Shown: piece after piece, positions 1 through 8,242 of the stretch
Position numbering within the stretch: the stretch's first letter is position 1
Layout of the letters: every line of letters starts with the position of its first letter
Origin: Thalassarchaeum sp002495735
GTDB lineage: Archaea; Thermoplasmatota; Poseidoniia; Poseidoniales; Thalassarchaeaceae
Length of the DNA stretch: 31,593 nt
Assembly (NCBI GenBank): GCA_937911265.1
Contig: CALDRG010000101.1
Span: 1-31,593 of the forward strand
Direction of reading: 5' to 3'
The notes under the pieces: model-generated
Told to the model about the DNA's origin: nothing
The model's input: only the letters and a program-made list of their open reading frames with translations
The model's database searches: none
Made by a program: the position numbers and the translations under genes

Positions 1-1
1 A

Positions 2-148
2 TTCTACGTCGTACTGGTGATGATGAACAACGTCGGCAAACTGATTCCTCTGTTCCTCCTCCTGCTCATCACCTACCAGGCAGGCAGCCTCGCCATCTCC
101 GTGGTGATGAACTGGTACAACTCAAGAGTAACGAGCGTGAAGATATGA
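2..148 (+). CDS. Amino-acid ABC transporter permease, C-terminal end (5'-partial)
   Basis: Only the last 48 codons are in the window; the reading frame enters from the left edge and stops at TGA 146-148. The visible part holds a hydrophobic helix followed by a short tail containing MNWYNSR. In my memory of the family this kind of tail closes inner-membrane permeases of the polar amino-acid (HAAT) class. The stop overlaps the ATG of the next permease gene (ATGA, 145-148), which indicates translational coupling. The protein is presumably one half of a heterodimeric permease, with the next gene as the other half and the ATPase at 1800 as the motor. The family call rests mainly on the operon context because so little of the protein is visible. 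Confidence 0.7.
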   Translation, partial: FYVVLVMMNNVGKLIPLFLLLLITYQAGSLAISVVMNWYNSRVTSVKI

Positions 149-1803
149 GTTTGAGAGGCCCTAACATGGATTCATTCCTTGAGTTAGAGGAGTCCATAGC
201 CGGCAAGCCGGGCGGTCCTTGGGTTACTCCTAGTAACAATACACAACTCTCCCTCTTGGCGATATCTCTGGCTTTTGTCTGCGGTCTCATCGGAGGCATG
301 TGGGAGGGATTCCTGCCCAACGGTTTCTTTGAACTGGCGGCGATGGCGGAGTCGGAAGGCGCAAGTTCTCTGAATGCCCAGATCTTCGGCACTATTTCGG
401 GAATCGTCCTCGTCTTCGCATGGTGGGTGACTCTGAGTATTCTGATCAAGTGGACCCCAGGCAAGTCCCCTTCCAACGCGCTTCTAGGAATCTTCACCGC
501 TTGGATTATCGTCATAGCGGTACGCGGCCTCAGCCACTTCGTCCTAGTCGAAGCGGATTGGTCTGTCGTCTGGGCTAACAGAGTACTACTGATCGTCGGT
601 CAACAGATGACCGAACAGATGACACAAGCACCTGGCTCAGAATCCTGCATCGCTGTATCAAATTGCTATGGTGTCAATCAGAACTGGCGCTTGTGGTGGA
701 TACTCTACCCGTCATTCGCCGTCCTAGCGAGCGCCTATGGGACCATTGCTGAAAAGCCAGCAAGATTCCTAGTCCCATTCACCGCGTTATGTGGCATACT
801 GATGCTCTTAGCATGGATGCCGAGCGAAATCAACTACCACAGCGTAGTCCCGATTACGAATCTCTCGAAGGCCTTGGTAGTGGGTTATCTGGCATACGGA
901 GCTTCATACTACTACTGCTCGATATCAGAGGAGTACAAGGCCGTCCGACTGAGGTCATACATCGCGATAGGGGCCGTAGTCACATTCTTCTTCGCGATTA
1001 TGATAATGGATCCACCAGAGGCGGTGAAGGATCTAGCAGTGTGGCTCGGCGGCACACCTGTCCAAGGAATACGTGAGGCCATAATTGCCGGAGATGTGGT
1101 CCCAAGCACTCTCGATAAACTCGCAGGAGACGGCATCCAGGCATCCCAATGGGGCGGCCTCTTCGTCAACCTCATTGTAGCAACTGCAGGATGCGTACTA
1201 GGCTTCGGGATAGGAATCGTTCTAGCATTCGGCAGGCAGAGTGACCAGCCATTCTTCAGTGTACCATCAATCGCCCTAATCGAACTGGTCCGATCGGGCC
1301 CTCTAATCTGCTGGCTCTGGTTCGCTGTCTTCTTGATGCCAGACCTGATGGATCCATTCTACGACGCAGAGGATATCATCAGGATGCTTCTGATGTTCGG
1401 TGTGTTCGGTGGATGCTACATCGCAGAGGTTCTCAGAGGGGGCCTTCAGGCCGTTGACTCCGGCCAGAAGGAGGCGGCCATAGCCCTCGGATTGTCTCCC
1501 TTCCAAACCAAGATGCAGGTCGAGCTACCCAATGCAGTCAGGACCACACTACCCTCCATCGTTAGCGTGTTCATCGGCCTCTGGAAAGACACTACGCTGC
1601 TGTTCATCATCAACATACTAGACTTCTTCAAACTGGCCAAGGACTTACCAGCCACAGACTTGCGTTTCCTCGGTAACTTCCTAGAGCCACTATACGTCAC
1701 CGCCCTAGTCTTCTGGGTGTTCGCATTCTACCTGTCCAGGGTCTCGATGAAGATTGAGAAGGGCCTTGGACTGACCAGTGAAGGAGGAGGAGAAGCAGCA
1801 TGA
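145..1803 (+). CDS. Amino-acid ABC transporter permease with large extra N-terminal membrane domain
   Basis: The C-terminal part (about residues 335-545) is a MetI-like permease domain of the polar amino-acid (AapM/HisM) type. It carries the EAA loop that contacts the ATPase (around GGLQAVDSGQKEAA, then GLSPFQT) and about five membrane helices. The first roughly 330 residues contain about seven further predicted helices (near 35-56, 82-104, 113-135, 181-198, 207-226, 243-262, 272-291). Family members such as AapM or YhdY are roughly 370-390 residues, so 552 is long. The start at 145 is chosen because of the ATGA overlap with the upstream permease; Met8 (166) is an alternative. It sits in an operon with the other permease and the ATPase, so it should import amino acids across the cytoplasmic membrane. 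No substrate-binding protein gene is visible and one may lie upstream. Confidence 0.88.
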   Translation: MSLRGPNMDSFLELEESIAGKPGGPWVTPSNNTQLSLLAISLAFVCGLIGGMWEGFLPNGFFELAAMAESEGASSLNAQIFGTISGIVLVFAWWVTLSILIKWTPGKSPSNALLGIFTAWIIVIAVRGLSHFVLVEADWSVVWANRVLLIVGQQMTEQMTQAPGSESCIAVSNCYGVNQNWRLWWILYPSFAVLASAYGTIAEKPARFLVPFTALCGILMLLAWMPSEINYHSVVPITNLSKALVVGYLAYGASYYYCSISEEYKAVRLRSYIAIGAVVTFFFAIMIMDPPEAVKDLAVWLGGTPVQGIREAIIAGDVVPSTLDKLAGDGIQASQWGGLFVNLIVATAGCVLGFGIGIVLAFGRQSDQPFFSVPSIALIELVRSGPLICWLWFAVFLMPDLMDPFYDAEDIIRMLLMFGVFGGCYIAEVLRGGLQAVDSGQKEAAIALGLSPFQTKMQVELPNAVRTTLPSIVSVFIGLWKDTTLLFIINILDFFKLAKDLPATDLRFLGNFLEPLYVTALVFWVFAFYLSRVSMKIEKGLGLTSEGGGEAA

Positions 1804-2579
1804 GCGAATACGACAGGGACGATAAACCAGCAACCGGGTATGATGAGACGATTATTGATACCAAGGGAGTGAAAGTAAACTTCGGAGATTTCTGGGCATT
1901 GAAAGGAATAGACATCAGCGTGAAGAAGGGCGAGATTATCGTTATCTTAGGTCCATCTGGTTCGGGCAAGTCAACTTACATCAGGACACTCAACCGCCTA
2001 CAGCCACACAGCGGCGGTACGGTTGTCATCGACGGCATCACCGTGGATGATGACACGACCGTGGCCGACATGAAGTACGTCCGTGCTGAGATTGGCTTCG
2101 TGTTCCAGCAGTTCAATCTCTTCCCGCACCTTACCATAATGGAAAACATCACCCTAGCCCCGATGAAGGTCAAGGGGATACCCAAGAGGGAAGCCGAGGA
2201 CCAAGCGATGGCACTACTCGAGAAGGTAGGCATCCCTGAGCAGGCCTACAAATATCCGAGTGGGCTATCTGGTGGGCAGCAGCAGAGAGTTGCTATCGCC
2301 CGTGCTCTGGCGATGGACCCGAAGATTATGCTGTTCGACGAGCCGACTTCGGCCCTCGACCCGGAGATGATCAAAGAGGTCCTAGACGTCATGATTGATC
2401 TCGCGAAGGAAGATGTCACGATGATCGTCGTGACCCACGAGATGGGCTTCGCAATGGCGGTTGCAGACCGTGTTATCCTGTTCGATGAGGGAGAGTTAGT
2501 CGAGCAGAACACCCCGGCCGAGTTCTTCGACAACCCACAGCACAAGCGGACCAAGTTGTTCTTGGAGCAGATTCTCTGA
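1800..2579 (+). CDS. Amino-acid ABC transporter ATP-binding protein (GlnQ/AapP type)
   Basis: This is the ATPase that powers the importer encoded just upstream. All nucleotide-binding motifs are visible: Walker A GPSGSGKS near residue 51, Q-loop VFQQFNLFPH, signature LSGGQQQR, Walker B IMLFDEPTSALDPE and the switch histidine in VVTHEMGFA. FNLFPHLT and the C-terminal region ending FFDNPQHKRTKLFLEQIL are typical of the polar amino-acid uptake family. At 259 residues the length is usual. The ATG overlaps the stop of the permease (ATGA, 1800-1803) and is preceded by a strong Shine-Dalgarno-like GGAGGAGG, so coupled translation is likely. About 15 residues precede the ABC core. The exact amino acid transported cannot be read from the sequence. 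Confidence 0.96.
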   Translation: MSEYDRDDKPATGYDETIIDTKGVKVNFGDFWALKGIDISVKKGEIIVILGPSGSGKSTYIRTLNRLQPHSGGTVVIDGITVDDDTTVADMKYVRAEIGFVFQQFNLFPHLTIMENITLAPMKVKGIPKREAEDQAMALLEKVGIPEQAYKYPSGLSGGQQQRVAIARALAMDPKIMLFDEPTSALDPEMIKEVLDVMIDLAKEDVTMIVVTHEMGFAMAVADRVILFDEGELVEQNTPAEFFDNPQHKRTKLFLEQIL

Positions 2580-2607
2580 TTGACCTCTAGGTCCCTTCCC
2601 GCGGCGT

Positions 2608-2616
2608 TAGCATATT
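2608..2616 (+). promoter_or_regulatory. TATA-like box for the MscS gene
   Basis: The AT-rich CATATT lies in an otherwise GC-rich gap, centred about 30 bases before the ATG at 2642. This spacing fits an archaeal TATA box driving a leaderless or nearly leaderless transcript. It also argues against the in-frame TTG at 2615, which overlaps the box. Confidence 0.4.
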
Positions 2617-2641
2617 GGACCGCCATGATAGCCCAGAGGGT

Positions 2642-3529
2642 ATGAGCAGTTGCCTCGATAACCTTCCGAACAGTATTGAACCGACCTACGCGTGTGGCTC
2701 GGAGGTACTCTCGACGGGCCCAATATCAGCCCTACTCGTGCTCGTAATCGGGATTCCCCTGATTGGGATAGCCAAGAGGTACCTAAGGAAACTTTTCGAC
2801 AAAACCGAGTTCGACGAGGGCCTTGAGAACTTCATGTACAAAATCGCAGGGGTGGCGCTCTGGGCCCTAGTGATACTGACTGCCGCCGATGAACTGGGAA
2901 TCAACGTCACCGGAATAGTCGTGGGACTCGGCTTCATCGGACTCGCAGTCGCCTTCGCCGCTCAAGACACGATGGAGAACGTCATCGCGGGAATCTTCAT
3001 CATCATCGATAGGCCATTCCGTGAGGGCGAGCGTATACTGCTGCCCAAGAAGTTGGGAGGAATCTACAGCGGCTGGGGCGATGTCAAGGAGATTGGCTTG
3101 CGCACCACTCACGTCCGCTCTACTGACGGAGTGATGCTGACCATCCCGAATAAGCTCCTGACCAAGGATGCGGTAGCGAACTTCAGCCACCGCGCGGACA
3201 TGGCGCTCAGGGTACGCATCCGCCTCGGCGTAACTCCGACTTGGGCCAATGTCACTAAGGCTGAGGAGATAGTCAAAGACATCGCTGCCAACCACCCTGA
3301 CATATGTCAGGAGCCCAAGGTCCCCGAGGTAGTACTGAGGGACTTCGGCGAGCACGAGGTCATCATGGAGGTGCGCTACTATGTCGACAACGCACGCAAA
3401 ATGAGGCCTTCGAAGTCTTTCTTCGTCACTGAGATACTCCGTCGCTTCGAAGGAGACGGAGTCAGGCTCTCAGTACCTGCGAGAGTCATGATGAACGCCG
3501 ATGTGGATCTCGAGGACCTTGGACTCTAG
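2642..3529 (+). CDS. MscS-family small-conductance mechanosensitive channel
   Basis: A 295-residue membrane protein with an N-terminal helix (about residues 20-40), a second (about 67-85) and the glycine/alanine-rich pore helix around GLGFIGLAVAFAAQDTMEN. The conserved FIIIDRPFREGERI beta-domain entry and a C-terminal soluble vestibule follow. MscS channels open on membrane tension to release solutes during hypo-osmotic shock. The length matches E. coli MscS (286) closely. ATG 2642 was chosen over the in-frame TTG at 2615 because the latter lies inside a TATA-like element. The gene is monocistronic, and its TAG stop overlaps head-on with the stop of the opposite-strand NAD kinase gene. Confidence 0.93.
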   Translation: MSSCLDNLPNSIEPTYACGSEVLSTGPISALLVLVIGIPLIGIAKRYLRKLFDKTEFDEGLENFMYKIAGVALWALVILTAADELGINVTGIVVGLGFIGLAVAFAAQDTMENVIAGIFIIIDRPFREGERILLPKKLGGIYSGWGDVKEIGLRTTHVRSTDGVMLTIPNKLLTKDAVANFSHRADMALRVRIRLGVTPTWANVTKAEEIVKDIAANHPDICQEPKVPEVVLRDFGEHEVIMEVRYYVDNARKMRPSKSFFVTEILRRFEGDGVRLSVPARVMMNADVDLEDLGL

Positions 3530-4416
3530 GGGTCAATCCAGTGGGCCACTCCATCGTGGATGGTTCTGCGAAAGGTCAGCAACTGAAGAGTAGGCCCGCT
3601 TAGATCGACGGTGACCCTAGCACCCCTAGTGAAGTGCGTCTCGTCCCAGCCGTCACTGACGATGTAGCCACGGTGCATGTCGCTTGTTATCGCCGTCGCC
3701 TCGTTCGTCCAGGACCAGTACGAACCGTCATCATCCCTCGAGTCGCGAGGCAGGTCTCTCGATGCGAACAGATACCACGAGTCAAGCTGCTCAAGCGGGA
3801 AGCTCGTACCCTCGATGTTCACGACGTGTCGGAACCACGCCCCCTGGCCGAGGAAGGTGGAGAATAGGCAGCCCGATGAGCGTTGGATCACATCTATCTC
3901 ACCCTCACTGCCCACATCTCCTCTCTGCAACCTGTATCTCGAGGGCTGGTACTGGTGTGTGTTGGCAATGATGAGGTCGTTCAGTGCCGGGTCAGAGAGA
4001 ATCCTCTTGCCACTAGTCGTCACAATCTCAGCCTGCAGCCTAGGCAGAACATTCACTATCGCATCGCCGTCTAATGCGACCCTGATGTCCGAATCGAAGT
4101 TCTCGGGATCGCTTCCCATGTAGAATCCGTACGAACCGTCCTCGTCATCGTCTTGGGGGTGACTGTTTACTCCCATCACAGGAGTGTCGGAGTCAATAGA
4201 GTGAGCAATCGAGGTCAGGGTCCCGTCACCTCCGAGTATGACCACGAGATCACGACCGGCGAAGTCCTCTCTGCTGACTGTTTCGCGGGCCTTGAAGGTG
4301 ATTGCAGTGCCTCTGTCACGGACCAGTTCGTCGAGCGATCCTCGCACCGTCTCGAGCGATTTGTCGTGTACATCCTCGAAGTTCTTCTTGTAGACTACTA
4401 GGATGTCCGAGGCCAT
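3526..4416 (-). CDS. NAD kinase-like protein, resembling the NADK2 (mitochondrial) branch
   Basis: Residues near 58-65 read VVILGGDGTLT, the GGDGT phosphate-binding motif of NAD/diacylglycerol-kinase-fold enzymes. GVNSHP follows, and then ALNDLIIANTHQYQPSRYRLQ at the usual NE/ND substrate loop. The canonical bacterial/archaeal TPTGSTAY loop is not present as such; RSSGCLFSTFLGQGAWF occupies its place. The layout resembles, from memory, the NADK2 type (GVN-x-DP and QKSSGLTVCTGTG) more than the usual archaeal PpnK. The expected reaction is ATP-dependent phosphorylation of NAD to NADP. At 296 residues it has a normal length. The start at 4416 (MASDIL) was chosen because the fold begins there; an in-frame upstream extension to 4488 lacks family features. 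It is single-gene and convergent with the MscS gene. Confidence 0.78.
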   Translation of the reverse strand: MASDILVVYKKNFEDVHDKSLETVRGSLDELVRDRGTAITFKARETVSREDFAGRDLVVILGGDGTLTSIAHSIDSDTPVMGVNSHPQDDDEDGSYGFYMGSDPENFDSDIRVALDGDAIVNVLPRLQAEIVTTSGKRILSDPALNDLIIANTHQYQPSRYRLQRGDVGSEGEIDVIQRSSGCLFSTFLGQGAWFRHVVNIEGTSFPLEQLDSWYLFASRDLPRDSRDDDGSYWSWTNEATAITSDMHRGYIVSDGWDETHFTRGARVTVDLSGPTLQLLTFRRTIHDGVAHWIDP

Positions 4417-4453
4417 CTCTGCACACTCCCTGCGCCCTTCGCTCCGTGGGCGT

Positions 4454-4463
4454 CCCATATAGG
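4454..4463 (-). promoter_or_regulatory. TATA-like box for the NAD kinase-like gene
   Basis: On the minus strand this reads CCTATATGGG, the only AT-rich stretch in the spacer, centred about 43 bases before the start at 4416. It would give a short leader of about 15 bases containing GGGAG, a possible ribosome-binding site. The call is by pattern only. Confidence 0.33.
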
Positions 4464-4541
4464 CGCGACGCAAGCGCGAACACCCCATTCGAATGACCGC
4501 TGTCGCATAGGCTCATCACCCCTACTCGCCCGCAAGCGGCC

Positions 4542-5609
4542 GTGAGAGGCATCACTCTGACTATCTTCGTACTGCTCTGCCCCCTGTGGACAGGGTGCCT
4601 CGCAGTCCCTGAGGATGTCTGTCCCGAAGGCGAGTGCTTTCCCCTAGATTCGGCAGCGCTTTCGGAACTCCTCGCCACTCCAGGTGCCTTCGATGTACTC
4701 TCATACGCAGAAGACTTCGAGCGACTGAGGGTCGAGACATCCACTGTTTATCTCAATCAGGGGCAGTTCGCTGAGGTCCACTGGAGTGTCTCCAAGGACG
4801 ATACGGCAAATCTGAGATCGATAGCGATGAGATTCACCGTAGGCACCTCAAGTATGGATAGCGAGGTCATCGAGGGTCAGCATACTACCAACATTAGGGT
4901 TGGTGGCGACTGGTACGAGGGCCGCGACGCGATTCCGCAGTACGCCGACCCGTTCGCAGAGCTCGCTCAGCTCGCCAATGAAAAACCCGAAGGAATGTGG
5001 CCGCCGTTTGGCTTCGATGTTGCCTCGGTAGCAGAACTCGATTGGTCGATTTCGGGGGACTTGCTCTCACTGCAGCAAATCGCCACAGCCAGCAACGCTA
5101 CACACACCATCATCATCGAACTGATGGGCGCCCCTCCGATGGTCACGGGGATAGAGACCTACTCGGGCGACGAGGAGCAGTTTACGCTCAGGGTCACGAC
5201 CGGCGATGATGTGGTTATATCGCTGCAGGAGGATCTTCCCCGCACGCCAGTGGAGTTCAGTCTGGATGCAGAACCAATCCAAGTGGGTGATATCACAGTC
5301 TGGTCCGGCCCCGTTCCTTCTGGGATGGATTCGGATATAGAGCCGTCCGAACTGGAGTTCCATGGCATCTTGGAAGAAGGAGGAGATGCAGTCTCGGTAG
5401 CTATGATGCGATTGGATCAAGGTACTTCCAACATCACATTGGATGACGGCACATGGTGGGAGTTCACTTGGATTGACTACCTCTCGCGAGGATATTTCTC
5501 CCACAGTGACTTGTACCATATCCGTACTAATGCGACAGGCCAACTGAGTGTCGCGCTCTATGACTCGTGGGCTCAGCAGTGGACTGGAGGTCCGCTGCAG
5601 GGTACATGA
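4542..5609 (+). CDS. Predicted secreted lipoprotein, possibly LolA/LprG-like
   Basis: The protein begins with a short signal peptide ending in the lipobox-like LWTGC, so Cys19 is the likely lipid-modified residue and the mature protein would be anchored on the outside of the cytoplasmic membrane. The remaining ~335 residues are acidic and beta-rich with no further membrane helix. The pattern of alternating strands, with VGGDWYEGRD and a later FTLRVTTGDDVVISL, resembles lipid-carrier beta-sheets of the LolA/LprG kind, but that is an impression and not a match. The start is GTG at 4542, placing the signal peptide at the very N terminus. The stop overlaps the ATG of an ABC exporter gene (ATGA, 5606-5609), which suggests a shared transport task. 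No enzyme motif was seen. Confidence 0.78.
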   Translation: MRGITLTIFVLLCPLWTGCLAVPEDVCPEGECFPLDSAALSELLATPGAFDVLSYAEDFERLRVETSTVYLNQGQFAEVHWSVSKDDTANLRSIAMRFTVGTSSMDSEVIEGQHTTNIRVGGDWYEGRDAIPQYADPFAELAQLANEKPEGMWPPFGFDVASVAELDWSISGDLLSLQQIATASNATHTIIIELMGAPPMVTGIETYSGDEEQFTLRVTTGDDVVISLQEDLPRTPVEFSLDAEPIQVGDITVWSGPVPSGMDSDIEPSELEFHGILEEGGDAVSVAMMRLDQGTSNITLDDGTWWEFTWIDYLSRGYFSHSDLYHIRTNATGQLSVALYDSWAQQWTGGPLQGT

Positions 5610-7429
5610 CTCCAGAGTCTGATGAGTATCTTCAAACACCTAATCGGAAACGCTCGGGCATGACTGAGAGCAGCCATCCTCTGATGCGACTGCTCTCGCA
5701 TCTCAGGCACCACAGGAGCATAGTGCTGCTGGCTTCTCTGTGCTCGGTTCTCAACAAGGTCTGGGACCTAGCTCCACCCGTACTGATTGGCATGGCCATC
5801 GATGTCGTTGCCGCCCGGGAGGACTCGTTCCTCGCCCAGATGGGGTACCCGGACGTCTACGACCAGCTGTACATACTCACAGGCATCACTGTGGTCATCT
5901 GGGTGCTGGAGTCGATGTTCCAGTACTTCTACGCTGTTTTGTGGCGTAATCTGGCACAGACCGCGCAGCATGAACTACGAATGTCGGCTTACGCCCACAT
6001 CCAAGACCTCGAGATGCAGTGGTACTCTGAGCAGTCTACGGGTGGTCTGATGGCCATAATGAACGACGACGTCAACCAGTTGGAGCGCTTTCTCGATCAG
6101 GGTGCGACCGACCTGCTTCATGTAGCTACCACTATCATTGTAGTCGGCGCGATTATGGTATCGGTAGCTCCCGAGGTCGCACTCCTAGCCATCCTTCCCG
6201 TGCCAATTATAGTCACGGGTTCGTTCATCTACCAGCGAAAGATAGGCGTGCGTTACATCAAGGTGCGCGGCAAGGTGGCAGATCTGAACGCGTTACTGAA
6301 CAACAATCTCCACGGCATCACGACAATCAAGTCATTCACCGCAGAGGATCGCGAGGTCGAGAGGGTGAGTGCAGCCTCGACCTCATACAGAGACGCCAAC
6401 AAGGAAGCAATCCGCCTGTCTGCATCTTTCGTGCCGATAATCCGCATGGCCATACTGTTCGCCTTCACTGCGAACATGTTGGTAGGCGGCTGGTTCGCTC
6501 TGGACGGACGTATCAGCCTCGGCGCGTACTCTGTCATCGTCTTCATCACCCAGCGCCTTCTGTGGCCGCTGACCAGACTCGGCGAGACCTTCGACCTATA
6601 CCAGCGGGCCATGGCTTCGACTTCTCGCGTACTGGACCTCCTAGACACTGAGATTGGAATAGTAGAGGGAGAAACCCGCCTCGATTCAGTCCGCGGAGAA
6701 ATAGAGTTCAGCGATGTTGGATTCTCCTATCCGAATCGCGAAGTGGTTCTGAACGACATCGACCTGAAGGTGCCCGCAGGCAAGACGATCGGATTGGTCG
6801 GCTCGACGGGCTCGGGCAAGACTACCCTAGTACGCCTACTACTGAGGTTCCACGATCCTGACTCTGGCATAGTAACGCTCGATGGCCACGATGTCAAGGA
6901 ACTGACTCTGGAGTCTCTCAGAGGCTCCATAGCTCTGGTCAGCCAGACCACCACGCTATTCCCCGGCTCGGTTCGTGAGAATGTGCGCTACGGCGACCCG
7001 AATGCCGATGAGCAAGCAGTCATCGAGGCAGCCCGTATAGCAGAGGCGCTGAGTTTCATAGAAGATTTGCCAGATGGCTGGAACACCGACATCGGCGAGG
7101 GAGGCCACAGGCTCTCAGGTGGCCAGCGCCAGAGGATAGCTATCGCCCGAGCAGTTCTCAAGGACGCACCGGTGCTGGTGCTTGATGAGGCGACGAGCAA
7201 CGTCGACAACGAGACCGAGGCAGCCCTCAAACGCTCCATCGAGAGGATATCGGCGGGCCGCACTACACTCATCATCGCCCATCGCCTGTCCACGGTGCGC
7301 AACGCGGATGTAATCGCCGTCATCGGCGAGGGAGTAATCTCCGAAACAGGGACGCACGAGGAATTGCTGGAAAGCAATGGCCTCTACTCACGACTATGGG
7401 CCGTTCAGACTGGTGAGGTATCTGCATGA
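5606..7429 (+). CDS. ABC exporter half-transporter (MsbA/MdlB-like)
   Basis: A fused membrane-plus-ATPase polypeptide. Six membrane helices occupy about residues 35-330. The C-terminal ATPase has Walker A GSTGSGKTT, Q-loop SLVSQTTTLF in variant form (ALVSQTT), signature LSGGQRQR, Walker B VLVLDEATSNVD and the H-loop IAHRLST. Such half-transporters dimerise and export lipids, peptides or drugs. The ATG at 5606 was chosen for its ATGA overlap with the lipoprotein gene; MTESSH at 5660 is a reasonable alternative that starts nearer the first helix. Its own TGA overlaps the thioesterase start (7426). Only one half-transporter gene is present, so a homodimer is likely. The neighbouring lipoprotein and thioesterase make a lipid-like substrate an attractive inference. 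Confidence 0.93.
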   Translation: MTPESDEYLQTPNRKRSGMTESSHPLMRLLSHLRHHRSIVLLASLCSVLNKVWDLAPPVLIGMAIDVVAAREDSFLAQMGYPDVYDQLYILTGITVVIWVLESMFQYFYAVLWRNLAQTAQHELRMSAYAHIQDLEMQWYSEQSTGGLMAIMNDDVNQLERFLDQGATDLLHVATTIIVVGAIMVSVAPEVALLAILPVPIIVTGSFIYQRKIGVRYIKVRGKVADLNALLNNNLHGITTIKSFTAEDREVERVSAASTSYRDANKEAIRLSASFVPIIRMAILFAFTANMLVGGWFALDGRISLGAYSVIVFITQRLLWPLTRLGETFDLYQRAMASTSRVLDLLDTEIGIVEGETRLDSVRGEIEFSDVGFSYPNREVVLNDIDLKVPAGKTIGLVGSTGSGKTTLVRLLLRFHDPDSGIVTLDGHDVKELTLESLRGSIALVSQTTTLFPGSVRENVRYGDPNADEQAVIEAARIAEALSFIEDLPDGWNTDIGEGGHRLSGGQRQRIAIARAVLKDAPVLVLDEATSNVDNETEAALKRSIERISAGRTTLIIAHRLSTVRNADVIAVIGEGVISETGTHEELLESNGLYSRLWAVQTGEVSA

Positions 7430-7845
7430 GTGAGGATAGGGGCCTTCCAAGGCTCACGGAGCTCGCCAAGACAATCGGATTTGAGATTACTGAGTTCAGT
7501 GAAGGCTCGTGCGTTGTCGAGTGTACGATTCGCGAGGATCATCTGAACATGGGAGGTGTGGCCCATGGGGGTATACACGCCACCCTGCTAGACTCTGCGA
7601 TGGGAGGCACTCTAGTCTCCACTTTGGCAAAGAAAGAATGGTGCGCCACTGCACAGATAGACATCTCTTATCTCAACGCAGTGGGGGCGGGAACCCATCT
7701 GATAGCTACCGGGGAAGTCATTCGCAGAGGCAGGAGCCTAGCCCACATGGAAGGCCAGCTGACTGCCGACGACGGGACTTTGGTGGCTACTGCGAAGGGA
7801 ATCTGGGCTATTTGGGTTGTACGCCCTAGTCCGAAGAGAGAATGA
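7426..7845 (+). CDS. PaaI-type hotdog-fold thioesterase
   Basis: A 139-residue single hotdog domain. The segment NMGGVAHGGIHATLLDSAMGG contains the HGG motif and the downstream Asp used by PaaI-family acyl-CoA thioesterases. ISYLNAVGAGTHLIATGEV and the strand around LAHMEGQL complete the fold. These enzymes hydrolyse (often aromatic or medium-chain) acyl-CoA esters in the cytoplasm. The gene starts inside the stop of the ABC exporter (ATGA overlap), so the two are translated together. The physiological acyl-CoA cannot be deduced. The short C-terminal tail after GIWAIW is not part of the conserved fold. Confidence 0.92.
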   Translation: MSEDRGLPRLTELAKTIGFEITEFSEGSCVVECTIREDHLNMGGVAHGGIHATLLDSAMGGTLVSTLAKKEWCATAQIDISYLNAVGAGTHLIATGEVIRRGRSLAHMEGQLTADDGTLVATAKGIWAIWVVRPSPKRE

Positions 7846-7890
7846 GTGGCCGGGAACAGGTTCATTTCCCCCTTGCATCTCCGATTACTA

Positions 7891-8232
7891 ATGGCAAGGG
7901 CTAACTCTCCACTCTTCTTCTTGGCGGGCTTCACACAGTTGTACATAGGGTCGGTTCTAGGAGATGATGCGACACTCGCACTGCTCGGAGCGATTCTAGA
8001 GATAACAGGAGGGAGTTCGGTACTGGTTGGCTTATATATGCTGATTTTCGTTGCTAGGCATCACAAGCAGTTCTCCGAGTCATACAACAAAATCGAGAAC
8101 TCTGTGATGTCTAGGGAGAATACCGGAGAGCTCCATCGCGTGGATCCGAAGCCAGCTTCCACGAAACTCATCAATGTCGTCATACCAAGCATTCTTGCAT
8201 TCATAGCAGCATGGGCATGGCTAGCTAACTAG
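7891..8232 (+). CDS. Small uncharacterised membrane protein (about 3 helices)
   Basis: A 113-residue hydrophobic protein with likely membrane helices at about residues 6-24, 27-55 and 93-112. A polar loop (about 56-92) contains a run of charged residues. I do not recognise the family. The start ATG 7891 is preferred over the in-frame GTG at 7846, which directly abuts the thioesterase stop, because the extra 15 residues are polar and the membrane helix follows soon after Met16. It is followed after 10 bases by another small membrane protein with the ribosome-binding sequence GGTGAGG, so the two are very likely co-transcribed. The flotillin pair lies immediately downstream in the same orientation. 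Confidence 0.7.
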   Translation: MARANSPLFFLAGFTQLYIGSVLGDDATLALLGAILEITGGSSVLVGLYMLIFVARHHKQFSESYNKIENSVMSRENTGELHRVDPKPASTKLINVVIPSILAFIAAWAWLAN

Positions 8233-8242
8233 TAGGTGAGGC

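Noticed and set aside
2867..3355. Long minus-strand open frame opposite the MscS gene
   Set aside because: It lies wholly inside a well-supported MscS coding region, has no recognisable motif and looks like the complement of its codons.
5067..5639. 190-codon minus-strand open frame opposite the lipoprotein gene
   Set aside because: It overlaps the lipoprotein and exporter starts, has no motif or ribosome-binding site, and is best explained as a shadow frame.
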